Shown here piece by piece: positions 44,017-53,328 of a stretch of 64,000 nt of DNA. Location: contig NZ_JAFIQY010000011.1 of NCBI RefSeq assembly GCF_022271435.1, positions 142,630 through 206,629 of the forward strand, read 5' to 3'. A program made the position numbers and the translations under genes. This stretch comes from Streptomyces monomycini. GTDB lineage: Bacteria; Actinomycetota; Actinomycetes; Streptomycetales; Streptomycetaceae. How positions within the stretch are numbered: position 1 is the stretch's first letter; each line of letters starts with the position of its first letter. The notes under the pieces were generated by a model that searched no databases, was not told the DNA's origin, and saw only the letters and a list, made by a program, of their open reading frames with translations.

Positions 44017-45117
44017 ATGTCTGATGCGCCGCGCCATGCCGTGTGCGAATTCTGCGGTCACCGCTTTCTCCAGCGCACCGGCCCCGGCCGACGGAAGGAC
44101 TACTGCACCGTGCGGTGCCGACGCCGCGCGCAGCGCCGGCGCGACGGACAGGCGCCGGCGCTGCAGGCGGCGCGCCAGCCGTGGGCCCAGCAGATCGCTG
44201 ACGACCTCCAGGCCCAGGCCGCCCGCCTGGCCACCGCCCAGTCCGCAGGCGCCGGCCTGCACGTCCTGCTCGGCCACGCGGCTGACCTGCGCCAAGAGGT
44301 CGACTTCTTCACTGCTGCCGCGGTCCATGATGCCCGGCAGCAGGGCAGCACCTGGGACGAGATCGCCGTCGCGGGCGGCGTCTCCGCGCCGACCGCCCGT
44401 ACCCGGTGGCGCGAAATTACCGTGCGCCGGAGGCTGGAACGCCGCGCCCGCCAGAGTCCGGGGCGCTCGGCGGGCAGCGTTCTATCCATGCCTGGCTCGG
44501 CGCCCGGGCCCGCTGCGGACTCCCCGCGCACCGAGCACCCCAGGTTGTTGCTGCCGCCTCGTGCCCTGGCGGCGGCATTGTCCTACCTTCAGCGGGCGTC
44601 GAAGGTTGCCATCGGCGACGCGGCACGGCAGGCAGACCTTTCCCCGTCCTACGTATCGCGGATCCTGTCTGGTGATCGGACGCCGGCCTGGCCGGTCGTG
44701 CACATGATCGCCACCATCTTTCACGGCAACGCCGCCGAGCTGCGCCTGCTCTGGGAGGCCGCCCAGGGCCTCGGCCACACCACGCGGCCATCGCTGCCTG
44801 CCGCTGCTCAGAGGCTGCACGAGGCCCTGCGCGGTTTGCACCTGGCCGCTGCGCGCCCCGCCGTGGCCGACATCTGCGCGACGACCGTCCTGGATCCCGA
44901 GATGGTGCGCGACACGCTGGGCGGTGACCACATTCCGGACTGGCCTACCCTCGCCTGCCTCGTTACCCGGCTCGGAGCGCAGCCCGCCGCCATCAAAGCC
45001 CTGTGGGAAGACGTGCACTACGCCGTCCTGGCCTCCCGCGACATCTTCCCCGCCGTCGGCCTGACCGACCTCCACCCGCCCTCGGAGGATTCAACCGGCA
45101 CCGGGGGCGCACCATGA
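44017..45117 (+). CDS. Zinc-finger plus XRE-type DNA-binding regulator
   Basis: A 366-residue protein from ATG 44017 (GGGGAG 8 bases upstream). Residues 10-38 hold a Cys4 finger (CEFCGHRF, then DYCTVRCRRR). A helix-turn-helix follows (STWDEIAVAGGVSAPTARTRWREI, about residues 112-136). A XRE-like domain is at about 190-250 (ASKVAIGDAARQADLSPSYVSRILSGDRTPAWPVVHMIATIF), and a second, similar repeat at about 280-345. ATGA couples it to the next gene. It probably controls transcription with its sigma-like partner. Confidence 0.72.
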   Translation: MSDAPRHAVCEFCGHRFLQRTGPGRRKDYCTVRCRRRAQRRRDGQAPALQAARQPWAQQIADDLQAQAARLATAQSAGAGLHVLLGHAADLRQEVDFFTAAAVHDARQQGSTWDEIAVAGGVSAPTARTRWREITVRRRLERRARQSPGRSAGSVLSMPGSAPGPAADSPRTEHPRLLLPPRALAAALSYLQRASKVAIGDAARQADLSPSYVSRILSGDRTPAWPVVHMIATIFHGNAAELRLLWEAAQGLGHTTRPSLPAAAQRLHEALRGLHLAAARPAVADICATTVLDPEMVRDTLGGDHIPDWPTLACLVTRLGAQPAAIKALWEDVHYAVLASRDIFPAVGLTDLHPPSEDSTGTGGAP

Positions 45118-45617
45118 CCGCTCAGCCCGGACCGCCAACCGCGCACCCCGACCCGCAGGCCGCCGTCCGCGAGCCGGTGCTCGCTGTCACCTCGCCCCTG
45201 GCGTACGCGGCCTTCTGCCAGCTCTACCATGGCGCCTACTTGCACTACGCCCACCTGCGCACCGGAAACGTACTGCTGGCCGAGCAGGCCGTCGCGGCGG
45301 CCTTCGTCCAGTTGCAGGACCGCTGGCCGACGGTGCTCAGCAGCGCCTGCCCGGCCGCCCACGCCTGGGCCATCCTGACGCAGACGCTGTCCGCCTACGG
45401 CACCTCCCGCGGGCCGGAGGGCAGCCTGCCCCCAGGGCGGACTGCCGACGCGCTACGGCTGCACTGCGAGCGGGACCTGCCCCTGGAACGGGCAGCCGAA
45501 ACCGTGGGAATCGAGCTGCACATGCTGCGCGCCGCCTTACGGCTCGCCGGGCCGACGGCCCGTCGCCGAGAACGCCCACGCACCCAAGGTGCACAGGTTC
45601 CCGATCCGCACGGGTAG
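45114..45617 (+). CDS. Sigma-70-like protein coupled to the zinc-finger regulator
   Basis: A 167-residue protein whose ATG overlaps the upstream stop (ATGA). FCQLYHGAYLHYAHLRTGNVLLAEQAVAAAFVQL fits sigma region 2, and LPLERAAETVGIELHMLRAALRLA fits region 4, but conserved region 2 residues are sparse. It may be a degenerate ECF factor or a regulatory sigma mimic. It occurs directly behind the XRE gene, so the two probably work together. Confidence 0.6.
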   Translation: MTAQPGPPTAHPDPQAAVREPVLAVTSPLAYAAFCQLYHGAYLHYAHLRTGNVLLAEQAVAAAFVQLQDRWPTVLSSACPAAHAWAILTQTLSAYGTSRGPEGSLPPGRTADALRLHCERDLPLERAAETVGIELHMLRAALRLAGPTARRRERPRTQGAQVPDPHG

Positions 45618-45764
45618 GGGAGAATCCTTTTCGCTTGCCCAGGCGAAACGGGTCTCATCCTGGCACGCCGTCCCCTGATCGTGTCGTGTTTCCGTCCAAC
45701 CCCGGCCATTAAGCTGCGAGTTCCTGGAGACTGGTGCCTCGCAGCCCAAAGGTCAGGAGCGCGG

Positions 45765-46589
45765 ATGCGCGACGGGGAGAAATGCATTTCGCACGCCATC
45801 GATGTCCACACGCCCAGCGTCGCCCGCATGTACGACTGGCTGCTGGGCGGCATCGACAACTACCAGTCCGACCGCAACGCCTGCGCCGAGTTACTGACCA
45901 TCGCACCCAGCACGCAGGCCCTGGCCCGCAACAACCGCGCCTTCCTGCGCAGAGTGGTGCGCGTCCTGGCCAAGGAGTACCGGATCCGACAGTTCCTTGA
46001 CCACGGCTCCGGCCTGCCCACCCAGGACAACGTGCACCAGATCGCCCAGGGCATCGACCCCGCCAGCCGCGTCGTCTACATCGACAACGACCCCATCGTG
46101 CAGGCCCACGGCCGCACCACCCTGGCCGCCAACGACCGGACCGCAGTGATCAACGCCGACATGCGGGACACCGAGGTGATCTTCGCCCACCCCGCTGTCC
46201 AGCGGCTGATCGATTTGACCCAGCCGGTGGCCGCGCTGTTCGTCTCGGTCCTGCACTGCCTGCCCGACACCGGCGACGACAAGGCTCCAGGGACACTCGT
46301 GAAACGAGTCGCCGCCCGGCTTCCGGCCGGCAGCCTCATGGTCATCTGCCAACTGGTCAGCGACAAACCGTCCGTACGCGAGGGCGTGACCGCCCTGATG
46401 GAACGCAGCACACACGGCAACTGGGGGCGGGTGCGCGAACAGCGTGAAGTCGCCGCCTACTTCGAAGGAATGCGGGTCATCCGGCCAGGGCTGACCGACG
46501 TCGTCGACTGGCGCCCCGACGCACAGCCCCCGCCCCCGGAACGCCGCGCAACCGATTGGGTCGAATGGGGAGGCGTCGCCCAGCTCTGA
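45765..46589 (+). CDS. DUF574 SAM-dependent methyltransferase-like protein
   Basis: A 274-residue protein from ATG 45765 (AGGAG 5 bases upstream). The family opening HTPSVARMYDWLLGGIDNYQSDR, FLDHGSGLPTQDNVHQIAQ, VVYIDNDPIVQAHGRTTL and the late DVVDWRP region match DUF574, an abundant Streptomyces family with a methyltransferase fold. The substrate is unknown. It runs convergently towards the Scr1 regulator gene. Confidence 0.9.
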   Translation: MRDGEKCISHAIDVHTPSVARMYDWLLGGIDNYQSDRNACAELLTIAPSTQALARNNRAFLRRVVRVLAKEYRIRQFLDHGSGLPTQDNVHQIAQGIDPASRVVYIDNDPIVQAHGRTTLAANDRTAVINADMRDTEVIFAHPAVQRLIDLTQPVAALFVSVLHCLPDTGDDKAPGTLVKRVAARLPAGSLMVICQLVSDKPSVREGVTALMERSTHGNWGRVREQREVAAYFEGMRVIRPGLTDVVDWRPDAQPPPPERRATDWVEWGGVAQL

Positions 46590-46609
46590 CCGCCGAGCCC
46601 ACCGCCTCG

Positions 46610-47542
46610 TCAGTCCTGCTCACACAGCCTGCGCCGGTAACGGTCGAGAGCCGCGTCCAGAATCTGCACACTCTTCTCCCGGGAGGCCGCCACGAAGCGC
46701 AGCTCGTCCAGAATATGCCGGTGCTGCTCTACCTCCGCGGTCTTCGTCAGGTACTGCGCGCTGCTGATCTGCTCCACGTAGACGAGTTCGGCCGGCCCGC
46801 CGTCACCGAACCGCAAGTGGGTGATTGGGAAGGTGGGGGCGGCACTGGCGCCGTACTCGAACTCCACGATGCGCAGATGGACGTGCGGCAGCTCCGCCAC
46901 GCGTTTGAGATGCTCCAACTGCGCGCACATCACGGCCGGCCCGCCGACCGGCCGCCGCAGAATGCCCTCCTCCAGCAGTGCGAGCACCTCGGGAGGGTTC
47001 TCCTTGAACAGCAGCCGCTGGCGAGCCATCCGCAGGGCCACGGGGCGCTCGACTGCATCCGGCGAGACGCTGGGCATCGCGGCGGCGACGAGCACCCGGG
47101 CGTAGTCGGGGATCTGCAAGATCCCCGGGACCACATGGTTTTCGTAGGTGTAGATCTTTTCGGCGGCGTCCTCCAACCCGATCAGCCGCTTGAGGAAGCT
47201 CGGCGTCACGTCACTGTACTGCTGCCACCAGGCGCTGTCCTGGGCCTGGCGCAGCAGACTGTCGATCTCCCGCTGCTGCTCCTCGGATGCCCCGTAGTGC
47301 CGGATCAGATCGAATACGTCGCGCTCCTTTGGCGGGCTCTCGCCCCGTTCCAGGCGGCTGACCTTGGACACCGAACCGCGGATGAGCGGGGCCACATCTT
47401 TCAGCGCAAGCCCGCGCTCTTGCCGCATCCGCCGCAACTGCTCACCCACCAAGCGCGCGGCTGCCTCCCGTTTGCTGCCCTGGGCCAACGGGTGCACGGA
47501 CGCCAGAGGCTCTCCCGCGGCATGGCTCGGCACAGCGGACAT
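46610..47542 (-). CDS. Scr1-type XRE regulator (DUF5753)
   Basis: A 310-residue protein. The N-terminal helix-turn-helix (RRMRQERGLALKDVAPLIRGSVSKVSRLERGESPP) is followed by a DUF5753 domain (YENHVVPGILQIPDYARVLV, VALRMARQRLL, EEGILRRPVGGPAVMCAQLEHL, FGDGGPAELVYVE). These WhiJ/Scr1 proteins act with a DUF397 partner and an RsbW-like ATPase in development and secondary metabolism. The DUF397 gene lies just upstream on the same strand. Confidence 0.93.
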   Translation of the reverse strand: MSAVPSHAAGEPLASVHPLAQGSKREAAARLVGEQLRRMRQERGLALKDVAPLIRGSVSKVSRLERGESPPKERDVFDLIRHYGASEEQQREIDSLLRQAQDSAWWQQYSDVTPSFLKRLIGLEDAAEKIYTYENHVVPGILQIPDYARVLVAAAMPSVSPDAVERPVALRMARQRLLFKENPPEVLALLEEGILRRPVGGPAVMCAQLEHLKRVAELPHVHLRIVEFEYGASAAPTFPITHLRFGDGGPAELVYVEQISSAQYLTKTAEVEQHRHILDELRFVAASREKSVQILDAALDRYRRRLCEQD

Positions 47543-47632
47543 GCGAACTCCTTCTGAACACCGACAAGGAAAAGCAGTGTTTCAGATTCGAGCCCGCACA
47601 TCCGCTGGGTTCGGCTTATTCTCAGTCAGCTC

Positions 47633-47869
47633 TCATGTTCCGATCAGGTGATCGAATTCTGACGCTTTGGCGCCCTCCAGGAAGGCTGAGATCTCCTGGC
47701 GTGTGTATACCAGAGCAGGCCCGCCGGGGTGACGGGAGTTGCGAACCGCCACATCCCCTTGCGGGAGCGCGGTAAGTTCCACGCAATTCCCGTCCCTGAC
47801 GCTCGACCTGCTCTTTACCCAGGCCCCGTCGGGGATGGCGTTCGCCGGGAAGCCATTGTCGAAGCGCAT
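47633..47869 (-). CDS. DUF397 protein (Scr1 partner)
   Basis: A 78-residue protein from ATG 47869 (GGGAGAG upstream). AWVKSRSSVRDGNCVELTAL, VAVRNSRHPGGPALVYTRQEI and FLEGAKASEFDHL are the DUF397 hallmarks. It is transcribed towards the Scr1 gene 90 bases downstream and diverges from the ATPase gene. It is very similar in pattern to the orphan DUF397 at 10541-10786. Confidence 0.93.
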   Translation of the reverse strand: MRFDNGFPANAIPDGAWVKSRSSVRDGNCVELTALPQGDVAVRNSRHPGGPALVYTRQEISAFLEGAKASEFDHLIGT

Positions 47870-47950
47870 GCCACTCTCCCTCGCTCGTTCGATTCCCAGG
47901 CGAGCTGAAGACTCAGGAGGTCGGTGCCCCTTTTGCTCGCCTTTGTGATG

Positions 47951-47980
47951 GCCATGCAATCCCATATGCAATTGCATGGC
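47951..47980. promoter_or_regulatory. Inverted repeat operator between DUF397 and ATPase genes
   Basis: GCCATGCAAT (47951-47960) and its exact inverted copy ATTGCATGGC (47971-47980) are separated by 10 bases. The site lies between the divergent DUF397 and ATPase genes and shares an ATGCAATTGCA core with the element at 10875-10885. It is a strong candidate binding site for the Scr1 regulator. Confidence 0.6.
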
Positions 47981-48091
47981 GACAGGAAAAGCGTAGCCAG
48001 AACCCCGATACGGCCGCGTCCCCCTAAAGGGTGCCCTTCCCTGCCCGCAGTTCCCTGCGCACGCCAACGAACTGAGTACGAGGCCCCAGCC

Positions 48092-48547
48092 GTGACCCAG
48101 GACCCCTCCGCGCCACGCCCTCTCTACGTCCTCAACCACGAGCTCGCCATGGGCCTGGGGGTTCCCCAGTTCACCGCCCGCCGCTTCACCGCTCATCCGG
48201 ACTCCCTGCGGGCCCTGCCCCCCTTCATCCGCCGCACCCTTCGAGCCTGGGACGTGCCGGTGTGCATGCATGACGCGCTCACGGTTGTCAGCGAACTGGC
48301 GGCGAACGCAGCGCGTCACGCCTTGGGGGACGCTCACGCCTGGCTCGGCCTCGCGGGCACCGAACACTTCATTCTGTGCACCGTCACCGACCCCAGCACG
48401 CGTCTCCCCGAACCAGTCCAGTCTCAGACCGACAGCAGTGACTGCCGACGCGGTCTTCGTGTGGTGCACAGACTCAGCGAAGAGTGGGGCTGCACCCTGC
48501 TCTCCGACGGGACTGGGAAAACGGTATGGGCGCGTCTGCGCATCTGA
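48092..48547 (+). CDS. RsbW-like ATP-binding protein
   Basis: A 151-residue protein from GTG 48092 (GAGG upstream). It is a HATPase_c_2 fold: the N-box helix DALTVVSELAANAARHAL and the G-box GLRVVHRLSEEWG, with the short lid typical of Streptomyces regulatory ATPases. These proteins are linked to WhiJ-type clusters as anti-sigma-like kinases. It is divergent from DUF397, completing the three-part module. Confidence 0.85.
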   Translation: MTQDPSAPRPLYVLNHELAMGLGVPQFTARRFTAHPDSLRALPPFIRRTLRAWDVPVCMHDALTVVSELAANAARHALGDAHAWLGLAGTEHFILCTVTDPSTRLPEPVQSQTDSSDCRRGLRVVHRLSEEWGCTLLSDGTGKTVWARLRI

Positions 48548-49324
48548 ACTGTCGATGTGCGTCCGGGCGGCGCGGACGGTGCACAGCGGCTTGGTGCCAG
48601 AGAGGGCAGGGTTGGAAACACTGGCAGGCGCATACGGACGATGCATTCCTCGAAGGGAGCCAAAGGACGGCCGGCATCGTCGGGAACCGTGGAGGGCTTC
48701 CGTGCGTTGTCACCGGGCCCGGCCGCACGCGCACTGCGGTCCGCGGTGAATGGGAGGAAATCACACTGATCGGGTAATTCGGGTGTGGGTGGGCGCGCAG
48801 AACCCTGGAGATCGTGGCCGGTCCGGTTGGATTCGTGTGGGGCGGGCCGTGGGTGGGTGGGGGCGTGCATGGTGAACGACCGCGCCGCCGTGGGCTCCGC
48901 CTCCTCGTCGAATGCCCAGGTTGCGGGTCCGCGCGCCGGTGACCCCGTGAGTGCTGACTTCATGCTGCCCTCGGCGCCCCCAGAGCACTCGTCGTGCGCC
49001 GCCGCGTGCCAGCCCGGTGCTGGAGCCGCCGCACGCCCTATCGGCTTTCCCGAATGATCACTGGTCAAGGAGCGGGTGCTTAGAAGGCACTCGATCCATC
49101 ATCGAGTGCATGGCGTCTGACCTGGGCAAACGTGCTCTTCCAGGGCTGTCCTCCGGGACGTGGGGGACGCATCGGGGAACGGCAGGCTTTCGATGTCTGG
49201 GGGACACGAGAGGTCTGAGTGCCCGCTGTCAGGCTCTCACATCATCTCCACCGATTCGCGGCCCTCCGCAGAAACAATCGTGACCCTCGCAGGCGTTGCA
49301 GGTCGCGGAGTCGAAGAGGGGAAG
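48548..49324. other. Gene-free stretch
   Basis: No supported gene. A plus-strand frame at 48869-49057 has neither a ribosome site nor a recognisable pattern. Confidence 0.35.
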
Positions 49325-50218
49325 GTGTCGGGACTGAAGCTGTTCCACACGATGAACGGCAACGTGGCCGAGGTCGCGCCGCGTCTTGCAGAGGTCGAGG
49401 CGGACGTGCAGCACCTCATCGAAGCGCACATGGAGACGATGCTGGGCGTGCGGTTCCTGGCGAGCGAGTACCGCACCGGACCGGTGCACGGCGGACGGAT
49501 CGACTCGCTGGGCCTGGACGAGAACGACGCGCCGGTGGTCGTCGAGTACAAGCGCGGCACGGATGCCGGCGTGATCAACCAGGGCCTGTTCTACCTGGCA
49601 TGGCTGATGGACCACCGGGCCGAGTTCGGTCACCTGGTCCGCGAGCGCCTGGGAGCGGCAGCCGCCTCGCAGGTGCGGTGGAGCGCGCCGCGGCTGATCT
49701 GCGTGGCGGGCGACTTCACCCGCTACGACGTGCACGCCGTGCGCGAGCACCGGCGCAGCATCGACTTGGTCCGCTACCGCTTCTACGGCGAGCAACTCGT
49801 CGGCCTGGAGACGGTGGCCTCCGTCACCGGGCAGGCGGCGGCTTCCGGGACGGCCCGTCGCGCTCGCGCGGCCGAGAAGAAGCGCGGGCACCTGGCCCAG
49901 GGGGCGATGGCGGAGCTGGCCGCCGCGGTCGATGAGACGCTGCTGGGTCTGGGGCCGGACATCACCAGGGCCGAGAACCGCCTTTACCGGGCGTACCGGC
50001 GGTTGCGGAACTTCGCCTGCGTGTGCCCGCCGCAGAAGAGCAAGCTGCTCGTCTACCTCAAGGCCGACCCGAAGGAGGCCGGCCTGGTGCCCGGCTTCAC
50101 CCGGGACGTGACGAGGCTGGGCCACCACGGCACCGGCGACCTGGAGGTCCGACTGCGCTCGGAGCGGGACCTGGAGCGGGCCCGGGACCTGTTCCGTCTC
50201 AGCTACGCCGCGGCGTAG
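49325..50218 (+). CDS. PD-(D/E)XK-type nuclease with DUF5655-like C-terminus
   Basis: About 297 residues from GTG 49325 (GAGGGGAAG just upstream). The nuclease core is GGRIDSLGLDENDAPVVVEYKRG, giving the D...E-x-K triad, preceded by FLASEYRT. The C-terminal half (LGPDITRAENRLYRAYRRLRNFACV, KLLVYLKADPKE, GDLEVRLRSERDLERARDLFRLSY) resembles DUF5655, which often accompanies such nucleases. It is soluble. Its position converging on cas3 suggests a DNA-repair or defence role. Confidence 0.75.
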   Translation: MSGLKLFHTMNGNVAEVAPRLAEVEADVQHLIEAHMETMLGVRFLASEYRTGPVHGGRIDSLGLDENDAPVVVEYKRGTDAGVINQGLFYLAWLMDHRAEFGHLVRERLGAAAASQVRWSAPRLICVAGDFTRYDVHAVREHRRSIDLVRYRFYGEQLVGLETVASVTGQAAASGTARRARAAEKKRGHLAQGAMAELAAAVDETLLGLGPDITRAENRLYRAYRRLRNFACVCPPQKSKLLVYLKADPKEAGLVPGFTRDVTRLGHHGTGDLEVRLRSERDLERARDLFRLSYAAA

Positions 50219-50336
50219 CGCACCGCTGCGGGCGGCCCGCCTGGGGCTCGCGGACGCGGTGAAGTTGTGCGTGGGCAGTGGCGCTGCCTTTCGACGGGTG
50301 CTGGGGAAGTGGCGGTGGACTCTCAATGATGCGGTG

Positions 50337-50363
50337 GATCCCCGGTTTGGCTAACCGGGGATC
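50337..50363. terminator. Bidirectional hairpin between nuclease and cas3 genes
   Basis: Perfect 11-base arms (50337-50347/50353-50363) with a 5-base loop, lying between convergent stop codons at 50218 and 50396. Confidence 0.75.
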
Positions 50364-50395
50364 TCGCGTTATACGGGGCCGCTGCGGGAGGCGTG

Positions 50396-53164
50396 TCAGC
50401 GGGCGGTGCTGCGGACGAGCCCCAGCTCGGGGTCCAGACGCAGGACGTGCTGGGGGGCTTCGTACGCTTCGATGGAGCCGTCCCCGGCGACGGGGTGGGG
50501 CAGCAGCCGCAGGTCGCGGGCGGTGGGGGTGCGTTCCCATTCCTTCGGGGGGAAGGTGTGCTGGTCGTCGTGGGGCAGGTAGCTGCCGGGGGCTTGGACG
50601 GTCAGGCGTACCAGCCGGGCGACGGTGTCGCGGTCCAGGCGTTGCTGCGGTGCGGGGGGCGTCGGCAGCGGCTGGGAGCATTCCGGGTCGAGCCATCGGC
50701 GGCCGTCGGCGGTGGTGTAGAGGGGCAGGAGCCGTTCGGAGTCGGCGCCCAGCCGCGTGGTGACCGCTGCAGGATCGATCTCGCGGTCGGTCAGCGGGTA
50801 CAGGTCGGTGACCTGGTGCGGGGCGGGGATGGCGACGGCATCGGCCGCGGCGGCCTGGGCCGTCTCGCGCACCGCGCGCTGCCGGTCATCGGAGAGCGCC
50901 TGGTCGGCCAGGTCGTTGAGGTCGGCGTAGACCGTCTCGATCGCCTCGGCCACCTCGCCGGGCATGTCCAGGGGTTGCCCGGCCCGGTCGGCGAGCAGGT
51001 CGCGGGTGCGGCGCAGCAGCGCCGCGTCGTAGACCTCCCCCCAGGCCGGCGGCGGCAGCGATCCGCTGGGGGAGCAGACCACCAGGCGGGGGACGCGGGC
51101 CCAGGAGGGGCGCGCGCCGCGTTCGCCGAGCTGGTGACGGTGACCGCGGCCGGCCCGCTGCAGCAACTGGGCCAGCGGTGCCAGGTCACTGATCACCAGG
51201 TCGAAGTCCACGTCCAGGGACTGCTCGGCCACCTGCGTCGCGACGACGATCAGCGGCTCGTCCGGACGCGACGCCTTGGGCCCCAGCAGGTCCAGCAGCA
51301 GCTGGGTGGTGGCGTCGCGCTGCCACACCGGCATCCGGGCGTGCAGCAGCAACAGCCGCGGCCGGCGCGATCCCCGGCGTTCCTTCAGGGCGAGGAACGT
51401 CTGCTGGGCATCCGGCACGGTATTGCACACCACCAGCACCGCCCCGGGGTCCTGCCCGGCCTCGTAGAGCGGAGCGATCTCCTCGGCCAGGCGCCGCGCC
51501 CGGCCGTCACGGCGCTCCGGATCGTGCGTATTCCGTGCCTCGTGCAGGTCGATGACGAGCGAGCGCTGCCGGCGGCTTTCAATGACCGGCGAGGCGGTCA
51601 CGGTGCCGGATGCGGCATCGGCGAACAGCCAGCCCGGATACGCGGGGGCAACGTCACCGGCGCCCGGGTGCCCGGCCCCGCGCAGGTAGGCGTCGACCAG
51701 ACGGCGCGCCAGCGACCCGGCCAAGGTGGCCGACAGCAGGACCACCGGCACCCCCAGATGCCCCAGCCACTCCAGCAGACGCACAGTGAGCGCATGCCCG
51801 TACGCGTCATACGCATGGGCCTCATCAATGATCAGCGTCTTGCCGGACAGGCCGAGCCAGCGCAGCACATTGAACCGCACCGGCAGAGTCGCCATCGCCG
51901 CCTGATCCCACGTTCCCACCGCGACGCCGGCGACGAGCCCGAGGTGACGTCCGCGCAGGAACTCCCCGGCCGTGGTGGAGACGCAGCCCTCCCCGAGCAC
52001 GGCGTCGCTGCCGTCCTCGGCGTATTCCTCATTCAGCCACGCCAGGCCGTGCAGCAGCGTGACCGGAGTGTCCGTCTGGGTGCTGCGCGCGACGTAGTCG
52101 CGCACGCGCTGCCACATCGCCTCGGTGGTGGCCATGGTCGGCAGCAGCACGGCCAGGCCCGCCCGGTCCGAGGCGGCCCCCAGCACCTGGGCCCCGTAGA
52201 GCCCGACCTCGGTCTTGCCGTCCCCGGTGGGAGCCGTCACCAGCAACAAACCCGCCCCCTTCGACACCACCCTCGGCAACCGCAACCCGACATCGCTCTG
52301 CAGCGGATAGGGCTGACGAATAGCAGGGAAGACCTCGCCGAAAGAATCCGCCGGGTTCCAAAGGGGCGCAGCCAACTGGGCATCCGCCACCGCCTGGGCC
52401 GCATGGCCGACCGCCCGCTGATAGTGCGCCTGCCAATTTCCCTCAGCAGCCCTCCATTCGGCGAGCCGTGCACGCACCCAGCCGACTTTGGAAGCCAGCC
52501 AGTCGGCCAGCACCACCAGAGCGGTGACCATGACAGCCGCACCGGCCGGCGCCACCTGTACCGGAGCCACCGGCCGTCCGGTCGCTTCGTAGAGCATCCC
52601 CACCAACGCGGCCCGCTGCCGCGTCCAGCCCGCTGCGGCCCCCACGCGCGGCTCGCCCTGCTCCGGGGCGGCCATCAGCACCCGGTCGAGCATCGCCCCG
52701 TACACCCCGTGATGCCCACCGAGGATCTGCGCCACCTGGTGAGCCACCGACCTGCCCGGACGCGACGTGGCGTCATACCCGTACGGCGCCAGGAGGGAGG
52801 GCAGCACCAAGTGCGTGACCCGCTCGTGCCGCACCGCCCCCTCAAACATCCAACCGGAAGGAGCGGCGAAATCCGGCTCTTTGAGGAATGCCGGATCAGG
52901 GCCCGACGGCTGACCCTGAAACGAGGGACAGCACTTACCTAGATCGTGCAACCCTGCCCAGAAGCAGACCATCCCGCGAGCATCCGCCACCGATACACCG
53001 AAGGCATCGGCGGTGGCAGCACGTTGCTGTTCCGTGAGGTAGGTGTCCCAAAGTTCCCCTGCTATTGCGGCAGTGTCGAGGAAGTGGCAGCCCAAGGGGT
53101 AAGGAAAGAGGAGGCCGTCCCACTTTCCCCATACGTCTTGGTCTGGGGTGAAACTGTCAGGCAT
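50396..53164 (-). CDS. cas3: Cas3 helicase-nuclease (type I-E)
   Basis: A 922-residue protein from ATG 53164 (GGAGG 4 bases upstream). The HD nuclease domain carries HFLDTA (His27, Asp30), HDLGK (73-77), GGHHG (149-153) and VLADWLAS (Asp221). The superfamily 2 helicase part has Walker A APTGDGKTE (311-319), IIDEAH (445-450), LLSAT (476-480), QVAEQSLDVDFD and QRAGRGHRH. All key residues look intact. It degrades DNA marked by Cascade. Unusually, it lies beyond the trailer end of the array, about 2.5 kb from the Cascade operon. Confidence 0.95.
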   Translation of the reverse strand: MPDSFTPDQDVWGKWDGLLFPYPLGCHFLDTAAIAGELWDTYLTEQQRAATADAFGVSVADARGMVCFWAGLHDLGKCCPSFQGQPSGPDPAFLKEPDFAAPSGWMFEGAVRHERVTHLVLPSLLAPYGYDATSRPGRSVAHQVAQILGGHHGVYGAMLDRVLMAAPEQGEPRVGAAAGWTRQRAALVGMLYEATGRPVAPVQVAPAGAAVMVTALVVLADWLASKVGWVRARLAEWRAAEGNWQAHYQRAVGHAAQAVADAQLAAPLWNPADSFGEVFPAIRQPYPLQSDVGLRLPRVVSKGAGLLLVTAPTGDGKTEVGLYGAQVLGAASDRAGLAVLLPTMATTEAMWQRVRDYVARSTQTDTPVTLLHGLAWLNEEYAEDGSDAVLGEGCVSTTAGEFLRGRHLGLVAGVAVGTWDQAAMATLPVRFNVLRWLGLSGKTLIIDEAHAYDAYGHALTVRLLEWLGHLGVPVVLLSATLAGSLARRLVDAYLRGAGHPGAGDVAPAYPGWLFADAASGTVTASPVIESRRQRSLVIDLHEARNTHDPERRDGRARRLAEEIAPLYEAGQDPGAVLVVCNTVPDAQQTFLALKERRGSRRPRLLLLHARMPVWQRDATTQLLLDLLGPKASRPDEPLIVVATQVAEQSLDVDFDLVISDLAPLAQLLQRAGRGHRHQLGERGARPSWARVPRLVVCSPSGSLPPPAWGEVYDAALLRRTRDLLADRAGQPLDMPGEVAEAIETVYADLNDLADQALSDDRQRAVRETAQAAAADAVAIPAPHQVTDLYPLTDREIDPAAVTTRLGADSERLLPLYTTADGRRWLDPECSQPLPTPPAPQQRLDRDTVARLVRLTVQAPGSYLPHDDQHTFPPKEWERTPTARDLRLLPHPVAGDGSIEAYEAPQHVLRLDPELGLVRSTAR

Positions 53165-53328
53165 AAAACCTCCGAACGAAGCCGAACCGTTCTTGCGAAC
53201 GTTGACGGTGAATAGTTGCAATTTGTGTAAGCAGACGCCCATGCGTGCGGTCAGGGAGCCGCTACGTCGGCGTAGAGGAAGGCGGATGGCGCCGCATGTG
53301 CGGGTCGGGCCCGGTGAGTCTCATGGAC

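Noticed and set aside
47880..47900. A second T-loop-like GTTCGATTC
   Set aside because: There is no flanking acceptor or anticodon arm; it is part of the DUF397 upstream region.
50393..52942. An 849-codon open frame on the plus strand
   Set aside because: It is the antisense shadow of cas3, whose motifs are unmistakable on the minus strand.
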